From Methanosarcina sp. Ant1 (GTDB lineage: Archaea; Halobacteriota; Methanosarcinia; Methanosarcinales; Methanosarcinaceae), in contig MDTP02000005.1 of the NCBI GenBank assembly GCA_001714685.2, positions 1 through 64,000 on the forward strand: DNA of 64,000 bases. The letters run 5' to 3'. The notes beneath the pieces were generated by a model. The model worked only from the letters and a program-made list of their open reading frames with translations, ran no database searches and had not been told where the DNA came from. Below, piece after piece: positions 18,571 through 26,551 of this stretch. A program made the translations under genes and the position numbers. The first letter of the stretch is position 1. Each line of letters opens with the position of its first letter.

Positions 18571-19554
18571 TTGAGCAGGCATAATTCAGGAAAAAAAGAA
18601 AGCAAAAAAAAAGCTTCTTCAAGGACCAAAATTCCTAAGCCCAAGTTTCTTCTTCTGGGTTTTCTTCTCATACTTGTGGGCGTCTTCGGAGTCTTCTACA
18701 ATCCTTCCAATTCTAACCACGCCGCAGCTCCCTGGGAAGTATCGGAAGCAGGCACTCTATCTTTCCCCCAAAGGGGAGAGCCTGTATTTACAGCTAAGGA
18801 AATCAAAGATGTATACGCCCCTGAAAAATCAGACACCTTGAAACTGCTGTCTTTTGAGAGCAAAGGGGACAAAATTCAGGCTCTCTTGAGGATTCCTGCA
18901 AATTCTAACTCTTCTTCTTCGGCTTCTCCCGGAATAGTCCTTCTCCCGGGAGCAACAGTTAGCAAGGAAGCCGAACAGGGATTGGCTGTGGAACTTTCAA
19001 AAATGGGGTATGCAACCCTTACCATTGACCAGCGCAATCTCGGCGGCGTAAATGTCGAAAAGGATCTTGAACTTTTCAGGAATGGCCTTGAACCTACTGA
19101 ATATACCATGGTTTATGATGCTCTTAAAGCCGCAGATGTGCTTGCTGCTCAGCCGGAAATCGACCCCAAAAAGCTTGCAATTCTAGGGGAAAGTAACGGC
19201 GGAAGATTTGCAGTTCTTGCCTGTGCCCTTGATCCTTCCCTTAAAGGAGTTATTGGAATCAGTACTTCAGGATACGGCACTGAAGATCTCAATCCTGCTA
19301 CCGTTGCCGATGCTAAGACTTACCGCTTTTATAGGTCAGTTGATCCGGATACATATATCCCTAAACTGCCACCTGCGAAATTCATGCTGATTCATTCTTT
19401 AAACGATACCTTAATTCCTCATGAGACAGCACTCAAAACCTTTGCACTTGCAAAAGAGCCGAAAGCAATGTATAACGTTAGTGATGCAACGCACGGGTAT
19501 ACAGCTTCAATGCGCCCTTATCTTGAAAAAGAACTTGCTCTTCTCCTAAACTAA
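18571..19554 (+). CDS. Membrane-anchored alpha/beta hydrolase
   Basis: A 327-residue protein from a TTG start. A basic N-terminus (SGKKESKKKASSRTK) precedes one membrane helix (residues about 26-45, FLLLGFLLILVGVFGVF), so the catalytic domain is probably outside the cell. The hydrolase fold shows the nucleophile elbow AILGESNGGRF (GESNG, about 191-201) and a final DATHGY His. It resembles dienelactone-hydrolase/peptidase-like esterases; the substrate is unknown. Start 24 nt after the Sec61-beta stop. Confidence 0.75.
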   Translation: MSRHNSGKKESKKKASSRTKIPKPKFLLLGFLLILVGVFGVFYNPSNSNHAAAPWEVSEAGTLSFPQRGEPVFTAKEIKDVYAPEKSDTLKLLSFESKGDKIQALLRIPANSNSSSSASPGIVLLPGATVSKEAEQGLAVELSKMGYATLTIDQRNLGGVNVEKDLELFRNGLEPTEYTMVYDALKAADVLAAQPEIDPKKLAILGESNGGRFAVLACALDPSLKGVIGISTSGYGTEDLNPATVADAKTYRFYRSVDPDTYIPKLPPAKFMLIHSLNDTLIPHETALKTFALAKEPKAMYNVSDATHGYTASMRPYLEKELALLLN

Positions 19555-19612
19555 AAGGATACAGGCTTTGGAGCCTGACCTAATAATTTATTGAAACAAA
19601 AGTGTTTTGCAT

Positions 19613-21763
19613 ATGATATATACTCAGCCGCTATCAAGCCTGCGGGAACTTCATGGAATAGGTGAACGAGTAGCCGACAGGCTGGTCGAGTACTTTGGGA
19701 GTGAAGATGCGGCTCTCAAGGTTATTTGTGAAGGAGATATAGCCTCGCTTTCTGAAGTAAATGGAATCAGCCATAACTTTGCCCTTTCTATTGCCAGGGA
19801 TGCCAGATCCAGAGTCGAAGGGTGCTCAATTTCCGATTTTCTCAAGACAAAAGAAGCCCTTGACCTTTATTCCCGCCTTCTCGAGCTGATTAAAAGTTTT
19901 GCCCATACAACCCATGCCAGGGACAAGCTGAATCTTTTTTACCCGGTCCCAGCCTCGCGCATGGACCTTGTTCAGGAAAGACAGGCTTTTGTAGGAGAAT
20001 ATCTGGAACTGGCCTATGCCCTTTCCGAGAATTCCGAATTTCTGCACCTGCTTTCCAGAGTTAGAAAACTAAGGCAAGTACCAGGGAATCTGAAGATTAG
20101 AGACCGGATTATCCTCTGCGGAGACCAAAAAACTCTGGAAGCAGCCAGAGAAAAATTCCAGACATTTTTGCCTGTTCAGGCTGCGGAGAGTCTCTCTGAA
20201 TTTGTGGATCTTGCCAGAGGCTATTCCAGTGTAATCGTCTTTGATGACACCTACCTTAGATTTGATCTTCCAGAAGACATTGAGCCCGAATACTTTCAGG
20301 ACCTTTCAAAATCTGAGTTCTGGCAGATCTTGCCTGAAAAAGAACTGGCTTTTTTTGCACAGAACCTTGATTGTATCCGGGCCTGCCTGAATATATTATC
20401 TGCTTTGCGTTCCAGAGATTTTAATTTCTTTGAGGAACTTCCCGTAGAGAGGCTTGATACACTCGATGCAGGTCTTTCAAAGCTCGGAGAGGACGGAAAG
20501 TTTGTTGAAGGTTTTGACCCGGAACTTGACAGACTCGTAAAAGCCCTGAAAAACCTTAATCCTGCACTTACTTCTGCCCTGAATGAAGCTAACCAGCGAA
20601 TGAACCGGACTCTTGAGGCAAGTTCGCTTACTTTAAGCGGGCAGGAACTCGTCAAGCTTGTTAGCGGGGGAATAGAAATAAAAGACCTGCTTGCAAAGGA
20701 ACTCAGTCGAATCTACAAAGGCGAGATTGAAGCCTTAAAAGAAGAGCTTGCTGAAAAGCTCAGCCTTCAAAAACAGGAAAAATTGATGCTTGACTCTCTG
20801 TTTGCTGATGAAATCTCCTATCCTCTAAGTGCAGACAGGTCTAAACTGCAGCGTCTCAAGCAAAAATTGAGCATGGACCTTGAAAGAACAAGGCTTACTC
20901 GAAAAAGAGAGCTTGCAAAAACCTTCTCAACCTTTCGCCAGCCTGTAGAAAGACTTGTAAGGGAAGTCCTGGATTTTGACCTTGGCTTTTCAATAGCCTG
21001 TTTTTCGGCAAAGTTCAAACTAAAAATGCCGGAACTTATCCCTGAAGCCGGAATAGGCTTTAAAGCCGGAGAAAATCTCTTTTTAAAAGCCCGTCATGGA
21101 AAAATCGATCCTGTCAACTACTCTGTCGGAAAAACTTGTTTTTCTCCTGCGGGCCTTGAAAGTCGGGTTGTACTTTTGAGCGGAGTGAATTCCGGAGGCA
21201 AAACTTCGTTGCTCGAGCTTCTTGCTCAGTGCGTGATCCTTGGGTACATGGGATTTCCAGTCCCTGCAAAAGAACTTGAACTCGGGCATGTAGAAGAGTT
21301 CTACTATTTTGGGAAATCAAAGGGAACTTTGGATGCGGGGGCTTTTGAGACTACTCTCAGGCAATTCTCCGTGCTTTCTGAGGCGTCGGGAAAACTGGTA
21401 CTTGCAGATGAACTGGAATCAATAACCGAACCTGGAGCCTCGGCCCGAATTATAGCAGGAATCCTGGAGTATCTGTCCAGAAACGAGCAGAGCTTTGGAA
21501 TTTTTGTTTCCCACCTTTCGGAACTGATACTTGAAAATACCGAAGCAGAAGTCAGAGTAGATGGAATTGAGGCAGAAGGGCTGGATTCTCATCTTGAACT
21601 GATCGTAAACCGAAATCCCATATACAACCATGTTGCACGAAGCACTCCCGAATTGATTGTGGAAAGGCTGCTCAGGAAGACTACAGGAAAAGAACGGGAT
21701 TTCTATACCCATTTAAAGGGTAAATTTAAAACTAACTTAAAAGCTGACTTTCGAGAGAAATAG
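19613..21763 (+). CDS. Archaeal MutS-like ATPase with N-terminal helix-hairpin-helix
   Basis: About 716 residues from ATG 19613; a TTG two codons upstream is possible. The N-terminus carries helix-hairpin-helix repeats (LRELHGIGERVADRLVEYFG and a second near residue 50). A long helical lever/clamp region follows. The C-terminal MutS ATPase has Walker A LSGVNSGGKTSLLELL (about 519-534) and Walker B LVLADELESITEPGAS (about 592-607). It lacks the MutS mismatch-recognition domain and the Smr nuclease of MutS2. Such archaeal proteins probably bind branched DNA; the function is untested. Confidence 0.82.
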   Translation: MIYTQPLSSLRELHGIGERVADRLVEYFGSEDAALKVICEGDIASLSEVNGISHNFALSIARDARSRVEGCSISDFLKTKEALDLYSRLLELIKSFAHTTHARDKLNLFYPVPASRMDLVQERQAFVGEYLELAYALSENSEFLHLLSRVRKLRQVPGNLKIRDRIILCGDQKTLEAAREKFQTFLPVQAAESLSEFVDLARGYSSVIVFDDTYLRFDLPEDIEPEYFQDLSKSEFWQILPEKELAFFAQNLDCIRACLNILSALRSRDFNFFEELPVERLDTLDAGLSKLGEDGKFVEGFDPELDRLVKALKNLNPALTSALNEANQRMNRTLEASSLTLSGQELVKLVSGGIEIKDLLAKELSRIYKGEIEALKEELAEKLSLQKQEKLMLDSLFADEISYPLSADRSKLQRLKQKLSMDLERTRLTRKRELAKTFSTFRQPVERLVREVLDFDLGFSIACFSAKFKLKMPELIPEAGIGFKAGENLFLKARHGKIDPVNYSVGKTCFSPAGLESRVVLLSGVNSGGKTSLLELLAQCVILGYMGFPVPAKELELGHVEEFYYFGKSKGTLDAGAFETTLRQFSVLSEASGKLVLADELESITEPGASARIIAGILEYLSRNEQSFGIFVSHLSELILENTEAEVRVDGIEAEGLDSHLELIVNRNPIYNHVARSTPELIVERLLRKTTGKERDFYTHLKGKFKTNLKADFREK

Positions 21764-22285
21764 AAACATCTTCTAAAATAAATTAACCAAAGTTTGTATG
21801 AATGTTTTCAATCTTTTCTTATAATTGTTTATTACTTTCTTCTTTTTGAACTCTCGGACTTTTATCTTTTAGCGTTTTATCTAATTGTTGTTAAGAGATA
21901 ATGTTATAAATCTTTAGTTCTATATAGTAGTTAGTTAGCTGGGGTTCTGGAAAATCCTGAAAATTTTGTTGATCCAAAAGAATATATAGGTGTTAGTGTC
22001 AATGCATCTCCGATCAATGAATAAGGAGACTTGCCTTCCCTGATGAAGGAAACGAAAATTCTAGCCGGCTAAAGGGGTTAATATTTGATTCAAGGGAAAC
22101 TCCCTTAAAAAACGACATGCGGTTATTTGAATGGATCAGGGAACTATCTTCTTTTTAACCCAGTAAAACCAGTTGATTATCAGGTAATGAAATTTAATTA
22201 TGAAACACAGAGATCTTATAAGATTTTCTATTATTTTTGAGGACGGATCTGAAGAAGTACAAAACCCAGATCACGTGTGATAACA
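21764..22285. other. Spacer upstream of ppk1
   Basis: About 520 bp without a credible gene. It contains an 8-codon open frame after ATGAATAAGGAG (about 22017), the palindrome TAGCCGGCTA (about 22063-22072), and the hairpin AAGGGA-AAC-TCCCTT near 22090-22106. Together these may form a structured ppk1 leader, but nothing known was recognised. Confidence 0.3.
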
Positions 22286-24472
22286 ATGGAGCGTAACTTC
22301 CCAATTCGGTGGGCAGATTTTGATAGGTTAGTTATGGACAATATTGAAGGGGCTCGGGCAGAGGTTTCCGGCATGCCTGATCTGAGCGACCCCTGTCTAT
22401 ATACAGACCGTGAATACAGCTGGCTCCAGTTCAATGATAGGGTATTAGAAGAAGCTTTCGACGAGCGCAATCCCCTACTTGATAGAGTCAAGTTCCTTTC
22501 CATTTTTGGGAGCAATCTTGACGAGTTTTTTATGGTCAGGGTTTCAGGAATTCAGAAAAGAATAGTGGAAGGAGTAAAGGATGACCGGGCAGATGAGCTG
22601 GCTCAGCAGCAGCTTCGTATCATCCGGGAAGAGCTTCTCAGGCAGCTTCCTCTCAATGACAGTTGCTGGAACGAAGTGCTTGAGCCGGCTCTCAGAGAAA
22701 AAGGAATTAAAGTTACAAACTATTTTGAACTGTCTGGGGAGGAAAGGGAAAAGCTCAGAGATTACTTTGAGAGAAACATTTTTCCTTTACTTACCCCTCT
22801 GGGCTTTGATTCGGGGCATCCTTTTCCCCACATTTCAAACCTGAGCCTTAACCTGGCAGTACTCATTGACGATCCGGACTACGGGGAGCGTTTTGCCAGA
22901 GTCAAAATCCCCCCGATATTCACGAGGTTGATTGCAGTTCCTGACAATGGTCAGGAAAGAATAACTTCCAATTTTGAGGAGTTAAAAACAGGGCTTTTCG
23001 TTTGGATTGAACAGCTTATTGCTGCAAATCTTGATCTCCTGTTTCCTGGACAGCGTATCCTTGGAGCTTACCCATTCCGGGTCACGCGAGATGCAGATCT
23101 AGGATTCGATGAGGACGGGGATAAAGACCTTCTGACAGCTGTAAAGCAGAGAGTTGGAAGAAACTATTTTGGGCCAGCTGTTAGACTTGAGACCGACAAT
23201 ACAATGCCCCCTAGAGTTTCTGATATCCTTCTTAAGAACCTGGATCTTACTGCTTCCTTGATGTTCAGGTCGGCAGCCCCTCTGGGTCTCTCAAGCCTGA
23301 TGAAACTTGCGCAGATTAACCGTCCGGAAATTAAGTACAAGCCTTTAGAACCGAAAAAACATCCCCGTCTGGTTGAAAAAGAAAAAATTTTTGCGGTTCT
23401 GAAAAAGAGAGATGTACTTCTCTACCACCCCTATGACAGTTTCGAATCGGTAATTGATTTCGTAGAAGAAGCTGCTGATGATCCGGATGTCCTGGCAATC
23501 AAAATGACTTTATACAGAGTAGATGACAATTCCAGGATTATTCAGGCCCTTATGAAGGCTGCAGACCGAAAAAAGCAGGTGGCGGTCCTGGTGGAGCTTA
23601 AAGCTCGCTTTGACGAAGAGAACAACATAGGCTGGGCAAAAGAACTTGAGCGTAAAGGCGTTCACGTAGCCTATGGCTTCCCAGGGCGCAAAACCCATGC
23701 CAAGATGTGCCTTGTGGTTAGGGCTGAAAATGAAGGTATCAGATATTATGTGCACATGAGCACAGGAAACTATAACGCTGTGACAGGAAAGCTCTATACC
23801 GACTTCGGCTACCTGACAAGTGACTCATTCATAGGTAAAGATATCTCTGACCTTTTTAATGCCCTTACAGGTTATTCGAGAAAGGACCATTATATCAAGC
23901 TGCTTGTAGCCCCCCAGACACTCAGGCACCAGATTCTGGAGCGTATCAGGCGTGAGATTGACCTGCACGAGAAGTACGGAAATGGACACCTGATCTTCAA
24001 GATGAATTCTCTTGTGGATTACCAGTGCATCCGGGAACTATACAGGGCTTCCCGCGTCGGAGTAAAGGTAGACCTTCTTATCAGGGGAATCTGCTGCCTC
24101 AGACCCGGCATCTATGGGCTCAGTGAAAATATCAGGGTCACTTCAATAGTTGGCCGTTTTCTGGAGCACTCCAGGGTATACTACTTTAGAAACGACGGAA
24201 AAGAAGAAATCTTTATTGGCAGTGCCGATCTCATGCCGCGCAACCTGGACAACAGGGTAGAAATCCTCTTTCCAGTATCTGCCGAATATATTCCTATCGT
24301 TAGGGAAGTTATCCTCGGTACCCAACTTAAGGATAATGTAAAAGCTCGCCTGTTGCTTCCTAACGGCAAGACAGAAAGGATCTACCCGCAGCCCGAAGAA
24401 GAAGAACTGGATTCCCAGCTGTGGATGCTTGAAAATACTGGAAGCTGGGATCTGAGTCGTCAGAAAAGCTGA
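22286..24472 (+). CDS. ppk1: Polyphosphate kinase 1
   Basis: About 728 residues from the ATG preceded by GTGAT; a GTG three codons upstream is possible. It makes inorganic polyphosphate reversibly from ATP. N-domain: YSWLQFNDRVLEEA (about 42-55). The two catalytic HKD-like domains include YHPYDSFESVIDFVEEAA, the phospho-His motif GRKTHAKMCLV (His about 470), STGNYNAVTGKLYTD, and the second-His region EHSRVYYF and GSADLMPRNLDNRVEI. Length is normal. Upstream partner of the ppx gene in a polyphosphate module. A hairpin with a T-run follows. Confidence 0.95.
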   Translation: MERNFPIRWADFDRLVMDNIEGARAEVSGMPDLSDPCLYTDREYSWLQFNDRVLEEAFDERNPLLDRVKFLSIFGSNLDEFFMVRVSGIQKRIVEGVKDDRADELAQQQLRIIREELLRQLPLNDSCWNEVLEPALREKGIKVTNYFELSGEEREKLRDYFERNIFPLLTPLGFDSGHPFPHISNLSLNLAVLIDDPDYGERFARVKIPPIFTRLIAVPDNGQERITSNFEELKTGLFVWIEQLIAANLDLLFPGQRILGAYPFRVTRDADLGFDEDGDKDLLTAVKQRVGRNYFGPAVRLETDNTMPPRVSDILLKNLDLTASLMFRSAAPLGLSSLMKLAQINRPEIKYKPLEPKKHPRLVEKEKIFAVLKKRDVLLYHPYDSFESVIDFVEEAADDPDVLAIKMTLYRVDDNSRIIQALMKAADRKKQVAVLVELKARFDEENNIGWAKELERKGVHVAYGFPGRKTHAKMCLVVRAENEGIRYYVHMSTGNYNAVTGKLYTDFGYLTSDSFIGKDISDLFNALTGYSRKDHYIKLLVAPQTLRHQILERIRREIDLHEKYGNGHLIFKMNSLVDYQCIRELYRASRVGVKVDLLIRGICCLRPGIYGLSENIRVTSIVGRFLEHSRVYYFRNDGKEEIFIGSADLMPRNLDNRVEILFPVSAEYIPIVREVILGTQLKDNVKARLLLPNGKTERIYPQPEEEELDSQLWMLENTGSWDLSRQKS

Positions 24473-24473
24473 A

Positions 24474-24510
24474 AAAGAAAAATTTTCCCTTTTTCTTTTT
24501 TGTTTATTGT
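24474..24510 (+). terminator. Terminator after ppk1
   Basis: Just after the stop, GAAAAAG...CTTTTTC pairs and runs into a T-stretch. The next 200 bp are also strongly T-rich, and the small open frames there are compositional. Confidence 0.5.
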
Positions 24511-24700
24511 CGTTCTCTTTTTTCTTTTTTGCTACATTTTTCTATTTTTGTTGTCACTTTCCCTTATTATCCATATTATTCCATTTGTCCATACGGGATC
24601 TGCTTTTGGTCTCCATTACCTGCATTTTTATTTTCTTCTTGTTTCCCTCAATGTTTCCCCTTTTACAACTTCAGATGGGCAGATTTTTTGAACTCACAAT

Positions 24701-24710
24701 TTTATATATA
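24701..24710 (+). promoter_or_regulatory. TATA-like box for ppx
   Basis: TTTATATATA about 140 bp upstream of the ppx start, inside the 377-bp spacer after ppk1. It suggests ppx has its own promoter. Confidence 0.45.
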
Positions 24711-24849
24711 GAGGAGTAAACAAGGAGATTACAAATCTGAGAAATAAACATCAAATAGAATAAAAATCAGAATGGATATTGTAAGATTTACTGTAGGAAT
24801 CTTGACCCCTTCAAGGAAAACGAAAGACGGGGCTTTCAGGTGGTAGTCA

Positions 24850-26499
24850 ATGGAACTCGAGAAAACTTCCGACGGCAGGGTTGTTGCATTTATCGATATC
24901 GGGACTAACTCGATCCGTCTCCTCTTGGTCCGGATTAATCCCAATGGATCTTTCCAGCCCCTTACCAAGCAGAAGGAAACAGTCCGGCTTGGTGATAAGG
25001 AATTCATAGATCGAATTTTGCAGCCGCAGGCGATCGAGCGCGCAGTTATTGTCTGTAAAAAATTCATGGAACTTGCCAGAGCCTACCGGGCAGAAGAAGT
25101 CGTAGCAGTAGCTACCTCGGCGACACGGGATGCGAGCAATAAGGTTCAACTTCTCGAAATGTTGAAAAAAGAGGCAAACCTGGAGGTCTGCACGATTTCA
25201 GGAATGGAAGAAGCCCGGCTGATCTACCTTGGGGTCTCAAGTGGGCTTCGGCTAGGGTACTTAAAAGCCCTGTTCATTGATATCGGAGGTGGAAGTACCG
25301 AAGTATCAGTTGGGGACCAGAGGCATTGTTACTTCCTTGACTCCCTTAACCTTGGAGCCGTTCGTCTGACAAATATGTTTCTCCCGGATGAGACAGGCCC
25401 CGTTTCCGAAGAACAGTATGAACAGATTAAAACCTATATCCGGCGCGAGGCATCGGATGTAACAAAAGAGCTTTCCAAATACACGGTAAGCTGTGTGGTT
25501 GGAAGTTCAGGGACAATAGAAAACCTTGCCAGGATTGCTTTTGTTTATCTGCGCGGGACAGCACATGAAAGCTATGAGAAACTGGAGTATGAACATCTGA
25601 AGAAGATTGTCAGGGCTATGTCCGCCCTGCCCCTTGAAGAGCGGCGCAAGTTTCCTGGGATCAATGCTCAGAGGGCGGATATTATCATCTCAGGGGCTGC
25701 AATTATCGAGACTTTTATGGAGGAACTGGGGCTTTCCGAAATCAGGGTCAGTAAATACGGGCTGAGAGAAGGACTGCTCGTAGATTACATTTCAAAGAGT
25801 GAGTTTTCCTACATGATTACCCAGATGTCTGTAAGAAAGCGCAGCATTATGCAGCTTGGACTTACCTGCAACTTCGACGAGGAACATGCCCATACCGTCA
25901 CCAGACTGGCTCTAGAACTCTTTGACAGTATTCAGGCGCTTGGAATCTATGAGTTCAGGGAAGGGGAAAGAGAGCTTCTTGAGTACGGTTCGACTCTGCA
26001 CGACATCGGGACATTTCTTTCCTACGACACCCATCAGGCCCATGCTTATCACCTTATAAGGGAGAGCAACCTTCCAGGTTTTCAGCCTGAAGAAATCGAA
26101 ATCATTGCAAACCTTGCCTATTTTCACAGGAAAAACACTCCGAAGAAGAAACATCCCAATCTCACAGGACTTAATAAAGATGCAATAAATAGCATTAAGG
26201 TCCTGAGTGCCCTTCTCCGCATAGCAGAAGGTCTTGACCGTTCCCATACCTGTATTGTTTCCCATGTTCGATTCTACATTGCCTCTACCGACAGCCTGGT
26301 TCTTGAAATGCACGCTCAGCGAGAGTGCCAGCTAGAGATATGGGAGGTAGAGAAGCAGAAAAAATATTTCAAGAAAATCTTTGGGTACGGTCTCCAATCC
26401 AAAGTTCTTATAGAACAGGGCGCAGAAGCTCCTTTAGTTCTTGAAGGAAATGCAGAACTGGAGGACACTCCTGAAGTTAAAATATCCTCAAAAAATTAA
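24850..26499 (+). CDS. ppx: Exopolyphosphatase / Ppx-GppA phosphatase with C-terminal HD domain
   Basis: A 549-residue enzyme of the actin-like Ppx/GppA family that releases phosphate from polyphosphate or pppGpp. Phosphate-binding loops are AFIDIGTNSIRLLLV (about 13-27) and LFIDIGGGSTEVSVG (about 141-155), with VVGSSGTIENLARI in between. An HD domain follows from about residue 330, with LHDIGTFLSYDTHQAHAYHL holding the His-Asp pair and LLRIAEGLDRSH near 458. It follows ppk1, so polyphosphate turnover is the likely role. An SD-like GGTGGT lies before the ATG. Confidence 0.92.
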   Translation: MELEKTSDGRVVAFIDIGTNSIRLLLVRINPNGSFQPLTKQKETVRLGDKEFIDRILQPQAIERAVIVCKKFMELARAYRAEEVVAVATSATRDASNKVQLLEMLKKEANLEVCTISGMEEARLIYLGVSSGLRLGYLKALFIDIGGGSTEVSVGDQRHCYFLDSLNLGAVRLTNMFLPDETGPVSEEQYEQIKTYIRREASDVTKELSKYTVSCVVGSSGTIENLARIAFVYLRGTAHESYEKLEYEHLKKIVRAMSALPLEERRKFPGINAQRADIIISGAAIIETFMEELGLSEIRVSKYGLREGLLVDYISKSEFSYMITQMSVRKRSIMQLGLTCNFDEEHAHTVTRLALELFDSIQALGIYEFREGERELLEYGSTLHDIGTFLSYDTHQAHAYHLIRESNLPGFQPEEIEIIANLAYFHRKNTPKKKHPNLTGLNKDAINSIKVLSALLRIAEGLDRSHTCIVSHVRFYIASTDSLVLEMHAQRECQLEIWEVEKQKKYFKKIFGYGLQSKVLIEQGAEAPLVLEGNAELEDTPEVKISSKN

Positions 26500-26551
26500 G
26501 AGATTCTCAATTAAAATTGAGTGAGTTTTTCGGGAAAAAACTCGGTAAAAA